Below, one piece after another: positions 23,181-35,992 of a DNA stretch of 64,000 nucleotides. A model generated the notes under the pieces. That model had not been told where the DNA came from, made no database searches, and was given only the letters and a program-made list of their open reading frames with translations. This stretch comes from Rotaria macrura (lineage: Eukaryota > Rotifera > Eurotatoria > Philodinida > Philodinidae), in NCBI GenBank assembly GCA_900239685.1, contig OENT01000070.1, forward strand, positions 124,001-188,000, given 5' to 3'. The position numbers and the translations under genes are program-made. Position 1 is the stretch's first letter. Each line of letters starts with the position of its first letter.

Positions 23181-23653
23181 TGATTATTGATATGTGACTA
23201 TAAAACATGATGAGTTTTCTTTAATCTGCCATTTTTATTCTGATGTTCGTCTCTGCATCATCACCATTTTCTTTACATATAAAGCGTACATGTTCCACCA
23301 ACGAATGTCATGCCAATACATAGACTCTTCGATGCACACATGCTACTGCAAGTGATTAGATTTCGTGACGAAAATATATCTAATACTCCTGCATACATGG
23401 TTTGTTTATTGAATTTGTATTGATTTGTATTTGATCGTTGAGACAGAATCGAACATTTTTGCATGACATTTTGTTGAATCGTACGAGTACATACAGTAAT
23501 AGCAGACGTAATAGGTGCTATTGTTGTTGCTGTTGGACACAGAATTGGAATAATGCATAGAATTGCATTTAATGTATTCGTAAGAGTGTCAAGCAAAGTA
23601 CCAAGACTATTCACATCAGAAAATAAATCCGTCTGAGAACTAGATGAAAACCA
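23181..23653. repeat. Right copy of a 473-bp direct repeat
   Basis: Near-identical to 19231-19703 in the same orientation. It covers the 3' part of the lectin/PAN-like gene plus about 90 bp beyond its stop codon. Because the gene continues past 23653 in this copy but not in the left one, this copy is the source and the left one the derivative. Confidence 0.85.
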
Positions 23654-23950
23654 AAAGTTTCCACTACAATTCAATGTTTGAAATGTACTGTTAAGTAGGG
23701 CAACATCATTCGTTAATGATAATGTTCCATTTGTTAGATTTAGAAGAGCCATTTGATGATTGAGACAAAGTTGATATGCATCGTTAGCCGTTCGTGTTAC
23801 TTTGCAATCGATATAAAATTTAACTGGCACAGAACACGAAGCTACGGCCATGACGAAAACATATCCAGTACAAAGAAGAAATACAATATACGCTTTCATG
23901 TCGTTAGTGTGAACAAAGAAATGAATTTTTTTCTTGAGATTGTTTGCCAT
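23273..23950 (-). CDS. Secreted cysteine-rich protein, C-type-lectin-like plus PAN-like halves
   Basis: Open frame of 225 codons. The second methionine (23899) is the better start: it begins a clear signal peptide (MKAYIVFLLCTGYVFVMAVA), giving 208 residues. The first half (AYQLCLNHQMALLNLTN, then TLNCSGNFWFSS) looks like the opening of a C-type lectin fold, but the remaining lectin core is missing. A Thr/Ile-rich middle with several cysteines follows, and the C-terminus (ITCSSMCASKSLCIGMTFVG, CTLYM) resembles the Cys-rich loop of a PAN/Apple module. The likely role is an extracellular adhesion or recognition protein; this is inference from composition. No intron seen. The last 113 codons are duplicated at 19231-19703. 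It converges with the ADP-ribosyltransferase gene. Confidence 0.7.
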   Translation of the reverse strand: MANNLKKKIHFFVHTNDMKAYIVFLLCTGYVFVMAVASCSVPVKFYIDCKVTRTANDAYQLCLNHQMALLNLTNGTLSLTNDVALLNSTFQTLNCSGNFWFSSSSQTDLFSDVNSLGTLLDTLTNTLNAILCIIPILCPTATTIAPITSAITVCTRTIQQNVMQKCSILSQRSNTNQYKFNKQTMYAGVLDIFSSRNLITCSSMCASKSLCIGMTFVGGTCTLYM

Positions 23951-26900
23951 TGCATCGTGAGTACTTATAGATCGTTAGTTATTAAAAAGTAATGAAATAG
24001 AGTTCCGTTTCTTCCGTTTGATATAGGCCTCTACAAATGACATATCAACGTATACATAGTGTTGGAGAGATTTAATTTCCGATGATTGCATTCCATTCAT
24101 CAGTTTTTCTTTCAAAATTAAAATATCATCTAAGTATAAGTATAAATAAATATTGAGTGTAAATTTTGATCGTGTACTTTTTAAAATAAAAATGAGCTTC
24201 ATGAGTGTGCAACAGAGTAAGGGGAAATCTTAGAATGAGTCCCACAATTTAGAATCATTTCTTGTTTAAATTCGATGTAAAAATGTGTATGAAGCCGTAT
24301 GATGCATTGTTTCATAGTAAGTTTATTGCTTAGAACGATCATTTTCTTGTGAACAATATTATGAGCCAAGTAAGTAGTCGATTTCAGGATGTCGAAGTCA
24401 GTTGAATTGTTAAAGTTATTCAAGGTAGAATGAAAAATTTTATTCAAGAGTGATGCACTGTACACTCTTTGATAAAAAGGGTACTGTTCTTTTTCATTTA
24501 ATGTCAAGACCCATACTTGTATTCTAAAATTTTAGTTCACTTTTCTTTCTCCAAAAAGCCGTAAAGCAACATACCCTTAACTGTTGATATTCTTGAATTC
24601 ATCTGAGCATGAAAATTTTTATTTAACATGGCATCTGTACTATTTCGAATGATAGAAAAATCGTAGATTTTCCTATTAAATAATTGTACAATGAAAAATT
24701 GATTGATTCTCTTCTATGACAATGTAGCTTCAGACTGAAAATTATTTGTCTTAATGCATAATGATATCTTTTACATGAATTATACTCATGAATATTAATG
24801 AATATGATTGTTGCGACACATTCTTCATTATAATCTAAAAATAGTTCGTAACAATCTGGATCTTCCTGTTTCAAAGGTTATTTCATCGAATCGAAGGAAA
24901 GTTCATGTATGAAACGAATTGAGTTCTCAAGGATTTTCGTGTCTTTTTTTGTATGCATTTTATTATTACGACATTGTTGTTGAATGCATTAAAATATTCT
25001 CGCACATTTTTGTGATGATTATGCATGCTAAACATATTTGTTTTCTTGTATTTTTAATGAATTCATGTAAATGCCGACGACATGAGTACTGCATACTTAT
25101 GTTATTGTGATTAAAAAGAAGAATTATGTGGCGAAGTAAATATTAGGAAAAATTCTGTTTACTCTGAAAACTAAGTAAAAAATACAACTAACAAATATGC
25201 TAAATGAGTTGTCAAGTGCATTAACATTTACGATACTACAAGCCGTTATTTGACCTTAGATTTGTCTCCTAAATGAATTATTTCAGTTAAAAAGAACGTG
25301 TGAAGCGAATTTTCAAGCTCAATTATAAAAAATATATATATAAATAACAACTGCATGTTCAAGAAAGAAACCTTCAAACGAGTATTGTTGCTGTTTTCCA
25401 GTAACTAGAGCTCGAAAATATTAGTTTTGTTCGAAATACATGAGCTTTTAGAAACTATGAATGTTTGCGAGGACACAGATTTATTTCAATACCATAAGAT
25501 TCTTTTGAAAGTGGTAGAAAAATAAATTCAAATAGAGTTCTCTCATTGGATATTTCATTGAAGATTCTTGAGAAACAACTTTAGGTTGATATACTTTTTT
25601 TAAATCTTTTTTTCCGGCGCATGGTAATTTAAATATCGTTGCTTTGTACCTATCTAATTGTTTGACATCGTACGGTTATCTCATATTCTAGTTGTGTAGA
25701 TGCATTTCATTCTATGTGAACCAATGAAATCCAGTAAAAATAAATCTCACATTCGTTTTGATTGTTATTGTAGATATCACCAACGAATACTGGCAAGTAT
25801 GTTAACATGAAAAAAGGAATAGAATACCTATATATGCAATGTTCTTCTAGTCTCATAGCATAGCGAAGTAATCATTAGCATGTGAAAGTTTTTTAAATAC
25901 TTTTAATCGGATGGTTTAAATATAACGGCTTTGCTAAAGGAAGTGTTCCCTATCACTATTAGTTGTATCTCTTTGTTTTCTTTGTATTTTGTACGCGCAT
26001 TGAAATAACTCACACTTTTCATTGATCAATTGAGTTCGTGAAAATTAAAAGAAAATGTCTAGTCGCACGTATAAACGAATCAAACATATTTGAATTTTAA
26101 TCATTTTGGAAATTTTCTCAGCAAATTATGACCAATATCGTTTTTTCAAAAGTACAAGTGTCAGTAGTTGCAAGATTTAAATTTTATTTGTCTTTCAAAA
26201 CAAACGTTTTCTTCTTTACAGTTGAATGAATTTAGTAAACAGTACGTATGGCTTCGATGATGGTTTTCTACGTTTCATAATGATGATTTTATAACAAACA
26301 CTATTTAAATGAATCAAAATATAACATTATTTTAATCTTAGAATATGATTCTTAAAATCAACTCCTATTGACATTTAGAGAAAGTAAGATGTCTAGTTCT
26401 TCGTCAATGACTATAATATCAATTATTCATTTACATTGAATTACTATTCATGCTTGATTTATCATACATGCAACACAGTTGAACATTTGTTGAATGATAA
26501 CAAGAGATGTTACAGAAAAAAACTTTTATAGAAGAGAATATTCAATTTAGTATGCGTCATAAATTCAATATTTATGTCTTAAAAATGATGCTAATAGAGT
26601 CGTCTAAAGAAAGAAAAACTTGTCTTTGACGTTACAAACAACAGCAGGATATGGAATTATGATTTTGTACGATGCGATCGAAGAAGCAAATGAATATTCT
26701 TAATTTGATGCGTTGCTGCTAGTACTGATGATGTTTCCTTTCTTTTTTTTTTGAATCAGTTCGGCAACCAACAACAATATTGACGAAAAAAGAATTAGCA
26801 TGTGTGTGACACACATCTAACTGAAATAATAAAAAAGAAACTTTCTATTTTCTTTCTCGTCTTTTTCATCATTCTGAAGAAAAGAAAAAACTCGAAAAAA

Positions 26901-28956
26901 GGAGAGCGAAAAGAATAAATGAGACTAAGTAACTATCCGAATGTTAAGTAAACAAGCGTGACTGATGAATATCTGTAACAGACAGTGATCTTCTGGAAAA
27001 CAAGTGGATTATATTAATTTTGATTAAAATATTCTTATAGAAAATTGCTAAATCAAGAGCTATAGGACTATGTAATGATGTTGATGTCATACATTGATGA
27101 TGACTTATTTTTTTTAACTATAAAAACTTTGTTGTGTCTATGTGAAGCTTGAAGTTTTTCTTTTTAGCATAAACGGATAACGAAAGAGATCGAGAAAAAA
27201 AATAGGAACGAACACCAACTTAATTCGATTCAGATAACGTCTCTTAGTCTTCGCCCGACATATCGGCGACACAAAACAAGGATGACTTAGCGGAAAAAGA
27301 CGATCGTCTTTGCGAATGCAAGAAGGAAAAATAATAAAAGAAAAAGAGAGGAAAAAAGAGACTAGCAATCTTGAACAGTAATCATTGAACATCACTCCCA
27401 TGCAAGTCGACTGCCGACAACCAAAGAAAAATATTAGTAGTGCACAAGTTATTATCGATAGATAGAACGATTACTAAGGAACCAAAACAGAATTATGTAT
27501 CCATGTTTGATTATTCGTTAATCAATTGGATGTACAATTGAATAGTAAGGCTATTTACAATAAAACATTTTTAAATAAAAAATTTCGATAATTTGATTTG
27601 TATTATGCTTGGTTTTTCTTTTAGAAATTTCGAATATTTATAATCGTACTTTTGTTTAATTAAAAAAATGAGGCATTGTAATGGCTCATGGTGCTTCAAT
27701 AACATATGAATTTAAATTTATATATTTATTATACAAATCAATGTTCTCCATACAGCATGCTACCATAAAATCATTCATTCTGAATTTATACTATTTATAT
27801 TGGTTGCCTTTCTATCACAATCTCTTCTTATTATCTCCATGTTCGAACAGCTTTTTCAACACATACATTTCGGAACAAATCATTTCTTAAACCATATCTT
27901 TATCATCCTATGGATATTTACTACCTTCCCACGGTCTCATATTGTTATGTGTTATTTTAATCGTCTATCAGGTAGAGAAGCAAGCCATTGCATAGATATT
28001 GCATATTCTTTCTTGGAAGTAGAATAAAAAATAATGTGACGAAGATTTGTACTGCGTAAACTGTGTTCTTCCATTAATTAACTATCATTTTTTTCTACGT
28101 CTCAGACACATGTATTTAACTTGCTCAATCTTTCTTAAAAACAATTTTAAACTTCCCTATTGAAATGATTAGAAATAATTCAATTGTTGATCTTCAATCA
28201 CAGATCAATATATCTCATTGTCCTAGAATTTCGTAGTTATTTGCTCTATGAGACTCAGACGACTACAAGGAACTGCAAGTGTTCAAGGTAAACACTTGAA
28301 CTCCAGTTTTGAACGCTGTATCTTTGTTTGAACTACACAGCTAGGGGTAGATGAAGATACATTCACATATAGAAGCGTGAGAAAAAACATGAGAGAAAAT
28401 TTAATTTGGAAAAAAAGCGCAGAACAAAATTGAGTGATGCGCTGCTTTGATGTGTAGTCTGCTTCTTTTTGTCGAGGTCAGAAAGATTCAAGAGATTTAA
28501 TGAGCTATCTGAAGGATGCAAACTTCAAAGAAATAAAGAAAAACTTTATTCTTTGACATTCTCAAAAGAGGAGCATGTCGATCAAGGTTATAAACGAAAG
28601 TCTACTGATTTATTTTTCATGTATTTATATATGCAAGCGTTAATTTTCATGAAACATTTTCTCATTATAAACTATATTTACATATTGTTCGCGTGCACTA
28701 AGGTATTGGTCTAGTAATGTTAAGTCGTATTTATTACAAATATAAAATCACGCAAATACCTAGAATACATAAACAATTCAGGTATTAGAAAAAATAAGTT
28801 TCAGTTCTATGAACGTCGCTAAGTAAATGGAACAACTTTTTAAGCGAACTAACAAAGTTTAATAGTCGTATGAATGATTATATTAAACAGAATGATATTT
28901 GATTTCTATTTTACGATTGACCATCGCTCTTAAATTGTGCGTTGTATGTTTTTTAG
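23951..28956. other. 5-kb intergenic region; should contain the 5' exon(s) of the glutamate receptor
   Basis: AT-rich, with only short ORFs of no recognised family on both strands (e.g. minus strand 24199-24507 and 24623-24874). The signal-peptide exon of the downstream glutamate receptor should lie here or be fused to its first visible exon, but I could not place it with a matching splice phase. No tandem or terminal-inverted repeat noticed. Confidence 0.4.
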
Positions 28957-31900
28957 CTGTTTCACCTGTATCTCAAGCTGACATTGTCATTGGCGCTTTT
29001 TTTTCTTTACACCATCCTCCTCTATTACATGGAGGAGGTCGTTTGCGAGAATGGTAAGGAAAACATGTTTAGAATCTCAATCATCAAAGATCTACTATTC
29101 TTTAGTGGTGATATTCGTGAAGATTATGGTATACATCGTGTAGAAGGAACGTTTTGGATTCTTGATCAAAGTAAGAAAGAAAAGAGAAAGTTGAGTTGAA
29201 GTTCTAACGAAAAAAATCTTTGTTTCCATAGTTAATGCAAATAAATCGATTCTACCAAATATAACCATAGGCTATCAAATACGTGATTCATGCTGGTATG
29301 CACCTGTTGCACTCGAACAAACAATTGAATTCATTGGACATTCCGTATTAACCACGAGTGATGCAGTAACAGCGAGTAATGGTGGTCGATCTCGTTTGGC
29401 AGCTATCATCGGCCCAGGCGATAGTTCAATTACAATGCAAACACATAATATTTTACAATTATTTGAAATGCCACAAATTGGATATTCAGCAACAGCTAAA
29501 CAATTAAGTGATAAAGAAAAATTTAAATATTTTACACGAGTTATAGCATCAGATACACAGCAGGCACAAGCTATCGTTGATATTATTAGACAATTTAAAT
29601 GGAGTTACGTTGCAACAATAGGCACTGAAGGTAAAACAAAAGCGAAAGGCACAGAAAATAATCTTTTTCATAAAAACTTGAAAAATCCACATAGGTGATT
29701 ATGGTCGTGGTGGTGTTGATGCTATTCGTCGTTTACTTAAGCAAGATGCATGTATTGGTGCAGATTTTACGATGGTAAAGGATATGAAACTGCATTGTTT
29801 TTCCGTTCAATTCATAGTTGTCTTTGTTTTCATTTCGTAGCCGATCGGTGCAAATATAACAGTGGCTACTCAAATCATCAAACATCTTGTTATTAAAGCT
29901 CCACGCATTCAAGTAGTTATTTGCTTTTGTCTTGATCATTCTATTCGAGCTCTATTACAAGCTATTAAAGAATTAAATTATACCCAACGATTTATTATTC
30001 TTGGAAGGTAAATACAATAGTCCGGGATTTTCGATGTGCTCTATTCTGAATTTTAGTGATGCGTGGGCTGATCGTCTTAATGTAATACCAAACAATACAG
30101 AAACGGTTGCATTAGGTGCTATAACAGTAAGAATGAATATATTCTTTTCGTTTCTGATAACTTTAACACTTAATAAAAAAAGAAATGAATACTGCTGTAT
30201 TCTAGTATAGAGTGCTGTCTAGTCACAGAACGAGTAGTTGAAAGTCTTCTAAGAAAATAATTTTACGAATGATTCTAGTCAAAAGGCTGATCTCACTAGC
30301 ACGGCATACAAGATGCACATTGACAAATTTGACTAGTCAAGCTAACGTTATAAAATTATTCATGTGAAAAACTGTAGTTCTCTTAGATATCGGTGTCAAT
30401 TGTAATAATTGCTTCATGGAAAAAAAAGAAATAGACTGAATTATTATGTATCTTTGACATGACCATCCGATTTCAATAAAAACATTGCCTGATGATTATC
30501 AAAATTTAATAAATTGAAGCTAGATTTTCAGTTTATATTTAAACTTTGTATTATGATGAAACATGAGTTTTCAAAAGGAAACGAATTTGCTTATGAAAGT
30601 TAATTTTCTCTAAGTATAACACCAAGTGTATGCACTATCGAATAATGCTATGGTCGCAATCGCTTGATCTTTTATTGACTAAAAACAATAGCTGAGTCTG
30701 CTAAAGCATGACCGTGTGATACTCGTTAACATATCATATCGTATTCCATGCTTTATTTAAATTGACGATTACGCATGCATTCATTCTTACAATGAATACA
30801 ACAGTCGACTTCATTTTTACAGGAAAACTATGGATATTCTTGACAGTGTTTTATTATTTTTCTTTTATTTGTCATTTAGATTAAAGCTCGCTCATTACGT
30901 GTACCTGGTTTTGAACAATATTTTCGCCAATTACATGTATACAATAATACACGAAACGTTTGGTTTCGTGAATATTGGCAACAAAAATTTGCTTGTTCAT
31001 TCAACACTAACGATTATAATAATCCTTCAATGATTCGAACAAGTAAATATTCTAAACAATGTCGTCCAGATAATGAAAGTCTTGCCAAAGTACCTTATAA
31101 CGAAGATCCTAAACTTGCATTTGTTATTAATTCAATATTAGCTGTTGTACATGGTCTCGATAAAATGCACAAACAAGTAATTCACAATTAAATTATCAAT
31201 CCTCCTCTTTAATAAAGTTTTAAAACATAGATTTGTAATGGTACAAATGGTTTATGCACAGAGATGGCTCGTATGAATACATCATTATTAATGCATTTTT
31301 TGAAAAGTAGTCGATTTTCTGGCATAACTGGTAAAAAATCAAGCTGAAAGGTAGTTGTGAATCGTAAAAGATTTTTTTTCGTTTTCAAGGCGAAGAAGTA
31401 TTTTTCGATGAAAATGGTGATGGTCCTGGAAGGTATCTAACGAGAATCTTCAGTAATGTTATAGTATAATATATTTTTTCATGTATTTTGAGATATGACG
31501 TTTTAAACCTTCAAGCTAATGCCAATGATCCTGAACATCCCTTACATTATGCACAAGTTGGAACATGGAGTACTGGTCGATTAAATTTAAACATATCATC
31601 CATTCTTTTTTTTGCTGATCAACGTTCAATCAATCAAATAAATGTTCGTCGATACTGTAGTGATGAATGTCCAACAGGCCATATTAAAGTTAGTTTTCAA
31701 GTTGGTAGATTCCTGTTTCTTCTCTGTAATTGTCATCATATTTCTTTCAGAAATACACTGATGAAGAACGATGCTGTTGGAAATGTCATTTGTGTGCTAA
31801 TGCCATTGTCCTTGATGATACAACATGTTTTACGTGTCCGACAGGATTTTCACCTAATGCTGATCAAACAGGTTATTATAATTTGGATATCAGAAAAACA

Positions 31901-34900
31901 TACTCAAGTTTAACTTTCGGTTCAAATTTGATTTCCCTCTCGTTGATTGTGAACTAGAGAATTTAATATTTCCTGGTACGAAAAACTTCATTTTTCGGCT
32001 GATTCTTGCTGTCAACTTTTCGATATTAATGTTGGTTTCAGAGTTTCGACTGAGTTGTGAAGCACCTGTTTAATAGAAGTATAAGTACAAAATTTTATTA
32101 TGTACAAAACTGTGCACAGGCTCAGAAGTGAACCCTGATCCATTCAACATGCGCTCTACACTGAGAAGCATATCGTTCTTATCGATCGAGCCCGATGAAT
32201 TAATCCGGAAAGTGGACTATGGTTCGAAAGAGTACTATGCGCGAATAAGAATGTGATGATGTATGTTAAGATGTAATTGTGAGTGTGCCTTCATTAAAGT
32301 CACGTACTGTCAGAGCTCTGATGCTTTTACTTTAGTTATTTTCACTATGGTCCAATGTTGAGTTAGGCGTGTGATCTAATCAGATGCTGGGTAGAATATT
32401 TTGAGATCAATCAACTGTACTACTTGAAATAGTGATTTCCTTCTATATGAAAAGTATTTGCATGCATGTTATATAAATAAAATAGAATAGAATTTTCTTT
32501 TCTAGCTTGTGGTTTCTTGGAAATAACAACAATAAATTTTCGCCATCCATTATCAATAATAATTTGCCTTGTTGCAGGCATCGGTATTCTAATAAGTTTT
32601 TTTGTTGTTTATATATTCGTACGTTTCAATGCTACACCGGTTGTTAAGTCGACAACACGTGAATTGAGTTATTTAATTCTAATGGGAATATTGTTTTGTC
32701 ACTTGACGGCATTCGTTATTTTACAGAAGCCATCGTATATTATTTGTGTTTTAACACGTTTATTACCTGGTATTTCATTTTCAATGATATACGGCTCATT
32801 AGTGACAAAAACAAATCGAATAGCAAGAATTTTAGCGAGGAGTAAGAAAAAAATTATTACACGACGATTGAAATTCATGAGTGCCAGGCATCAACTTGCA
32901 ATTGCTTGTTTTATACTTGTTACCGAAGTTACGATTGTAGGTAAGTGTGCGCAAAAGAAATAGTATTTTAATTTATTTGTAATTCTACATGATTGTTTTA
33001 ATGATCTATTTAGCTGTGACAGTTTACAAAGATCCACCTAAAGCAGTATTGATTGAAACCAGTGGAAGTTTACTGTTAACATGTAAGATTCTTCATTACG
33101 ATGAATACTATCTCTAACAAACAAATGATATCATGAAGTTGTTCGTTTCAATAATAGTACCCTTCGATGAAAAGATGTTTTGATTTCCAATCGAAAAGTA
33201 TAGAGTTATGATTCAATTTTAGTTCGATACAACTTATGAATCATGAGAATTGAGCCCTTTGATGAATGCATGTTTATATTTATGGATGTATTAAGAAAAG
33301 TACACCAGTCGGAAAAATAAAAGTGTAGTATACACAATCGATAACTAAGCAGTATATTGTAATCACAGAATATGGAATAAAAAAAATGTAATTACGGATG
33401 TAGATTGTAAACTACCATGAATATCATAGACGTGTTCTTCGATGAAATTCGAAAACCTCTCTATAAATAGTTAAACTCATAGTTAACTTGAAATGAATAC
33501 AAAAGGATTATCATAAATTGAAAAATGTAAGAGTATGTTTTTCATTTTTAACCCTATTTCATCTAATGAATTGAAACCTTTCTGTGACAAGTATCAATAC
33601 TAATTTTAGATTGTGAGATTGATTATTCTTTCTACGTCATAGACTTGAAAAAATTTTTATATAGAAAACAATTAAAGCAGATAATTTCAGTAATTGATTG
33701 CATAAAAAAGTAGTATAAATCGATGCTAATACGATACGCATGAGAACCCATTAAAGAATATTGAATTTCTCACTGTAAGCAGCGTTTAGGTCTAAGGTTT
33801 TGGTTTTTCTTCATTGCTCTCAAAATATGTCTTCCGATTATCTTTTCAAGTTGAAAGTTCAATAATAATATTGGATTATTACTAAAGATTAAAGACATAT
33901 TCGTTCTAATGTAAACTATACTCATCTGTACAATGCAGGCTACGATACAAAGCAATGAAAAACCAATTCAATTTTCTATAGTGAACTTTTGTCAATAAAT
34001 ATCATGTGACAAGTTTCGCATTGCCCAGATTCAAATGTATAAATGAGATTTTGCTTACCTTCAATACAGATTTTGTTCAAAATTCACTACTCAATTATAT
34101 CAACTTCAAACTATTGCACAAGAGAAACTGATAATTGTGCCGAAAAAACTTACTTTCTTGATATTCGCACAGTTTTAGATTTTTCGACAACTTCGACATA
34201 TGTCCCTGATGGCTTAGTTTCATGAATTTCTATCAATGTTTCAGCTTAGCTAGTCACAAGTAGACGTTGAATCCTTACTATTCGCTGAGGCTTCCGAGTC
34301 AGAAGTAGATACTCTTCGTTCATAAAGAAAATTTCAATACAAAAAGTGAAAAGTCGATCTGAACGAATCATCTACAAAAACTTATCATTTGATTCTTTAA
34401 TGAAATCAGCTTTTTGCTTTGAATCAAAATTATATTCAATGACTTTAACTGCATATTTCTATAATTAGGTCAAAAATCACTTCAAGGTATTGCTGCTCCA
34501 CTTGGTTTTGATGGTCTACTTGTCTTTCTATGTACACTCTATGCAGTAAGTGTTTTCTTGATTGTTTTTTTTTCTCGAATGATACGACTTGAACTCGGAA
34601 ACAATCAGAGAGGTTAGTATGTGCGGATGAGAATGAAATTAAGATGAAAAATCATACCCATATGCATTCATTGATTATTCTGTAGATGTCATGGTTAACA
34701 TCATTCGCTGAGTATGATAAACTTTCTCGTGCTACTCGTTTCGAGGATCTGTTTGCCATGTCACTGAAATCTCTTATTTGATTTAGATTAAAACAAGAAA
34801 CCTACCAGAAAACTTTAACGGTAAATCATATGTCGATGAAATGTAGTCTAATTTACTTTGTATTTCTTTGAATAGAAGCGAAATTCATCGGTTTTTCAAT

Positions 34901-35992
34901 GTACACAACATGTGTTATATGGATCGCATTCGCTGCTGTCTATGTTGCTATCGATACGAAAGTATTTTCATTATGTGTTGCAACAAATGCTAGTGCATAT
35001 GTCATACTTATATTTTTATTTTTTCCTAAACTTTATTTAATTATATTTAAACCAGAAAAAAATCATCGAAGGTATCATTGTTTTAAGATGAAGAGAAAAA
35101 AACAAAGGATATTGTCATCGTCTTCCTATTTTAAATTTCGATTTCTTTTAGTGCATTCGCTACGAATAAAGATATTCGTTGTCATTTTGGTTCCTCAACA
35201 ACATCGAAAAGTGATATATCATCTTATCGTTATAGTGAAGGTTCATCATTATTTCGCCGGTCGGTACTGCATCGTATACGTTTCGGTAATACATTACGTT
35301 TAAAAGCTGAATTTGTTAATTCAGCTGCCTCATCATTACGCACAAATGATTTGCTTGGTAGTGACCGTCGTCCATCAAGTTCATTATCAGCTTATCCTGA
35401 TCAATGGATGTACCATCATCATCATAGACGTCTATCGGGTACACCTCAAGCACCATTGCCAGAATTTAGTGCTGATGATTTGCCCTATCCTAAAAGTTTA
35501 CTAAGTCAAAAAACATTAGATAATATACCAGCAGCACTAGGTATAGACATGCCTAATGTATCAATAACATCGCTGGACCCTCCAAATAATAGTATTGATT
35601 CAGAAGCCATCGATAAATCTACTATGATGCAAAGTCATACGCCCGATTGTATTTATACAACAAGTCAATTAAACAATCATCGAAGTGATTTAATAAAGCA
35701 AATTCATAAAAGCATGAGAAAAAGAAATCGTTCAAATACAAAAAATGAACTAACATCATCAATGAGAATAGTCGATATTGAAAGTGAATCATCAACGGAA
35801 TCAACAAATGAACGTCTAGGTACACATTTAACAACAGCAGCAACATTCACATATTCGAAACCTGTTTGTGCATGTCAACTATTATGGCAATTAGAACGAG
35901 ATACGGATAGTATCGACAAATTTAAATTATTTTTTAAACGAGATCATTTAAATGTTGATTGGGATTATGTACAAGGTTCAAGTGAAGTTTAA
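28957..35992 (+). CDS. mGluR-like: Metabotropic glutamate receptor (class C GPCR), 5' incomplete
   Basis: Seventeen exons read: 28957-29053, 29106-29170, 29232-29630, 29695-29774, 29841-30007, 30057-30126, 30880-31176, 31231-31330, 31390-31432, 31493-31688, 31751-31871, 32506-32940, 33014-33082, 34469-34545, 34787-34820, 34876-35071, 35152-35992, about 1,095 residues. Order: Venus-flytrap ligand domain (GPGDSSIT, IGYSATAKQLSD, GDYGRGG, GSDAWADR), cysteine-rich domain (ERCCWKCHLCAN, CFTCPTGFSPNADQT), seven-helix domain (TPVVKSTTRELSYLILMGI, LVTKTNRIARILA, ENFNEAKFIGFSMYTT) and a long Ser-rich tail. The Ser-Ser-x-Thr and YSAT positions and the Asp of GSDAWADR match residues that bind glutamate in mammalian mGluRs, so glutamate binding is plausible. 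The juxtamembrane tail (SAFATNKDIRCHFG) resembles group I receptors. The C-terminus SSEV fits a class I PDZ ligand. The signal peptide exon was not found. Poly(A) candidates follow at 36130 and beyond. Confidence 0.94.
31872..32505 (+). other. Intron between Cys-rich and transmembrane domains of mGluR
   Basis: Intron of 634 bp. Positions 32114-32258 form a moderately GC-rich open run of about 45 codons ending in two stops, without resemblance to the receptor. It may be a fragment of an inserted element; I could not identify it. Confidence 0.35.
33083..34468 (+). other. Long intron within the seven-helix domain of mGluR
   Basis: Intron of about 1.4 kb between the fourth-helix/extracellular-loop exon (SGSLLLTC) and the exon that starts CQKSLQGIAAPLGFDG. 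Nothing recognisable is in it. Confidence 0.5.

Noticed and set aside
19231..23653. The 473-bp repeats as long terminal repeats of a retrotransposon carrying the ADP-ribosyltransferase gene
   Set aside because: They start with TG and end with CA, but they are coding sequence of a separate gene, no target-site duplication flanks them, and nothing resembling gag, reverse transcriptase or a primer-binding site lies between.
23975..24874. Three consecutive minus-strand ORFs as exons of one gene
   Set aside because: I recognise no family, and no splice sites join them convincingly; the composition is ordinary for AT-rich spacer.
28469..28714. ORF ending in a signal-peptide-like segment (MKHFLIINYIYILFACTK) as the first exon of the glutamate receptor
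   Set aside because: The available donor after ACTAAG is phase 0, while the first recognised receptor exon needs a phase 1 donor, so the two cannot be joined in frame.
32114..32258. Open run inside a glutamate receptor intron as an extra receptor exon
   Set aside because: Exons on either side join perfectly in frame (ADQT to ACGFLEITT) and the peptide has no receptor similarity; it ends in two stops.
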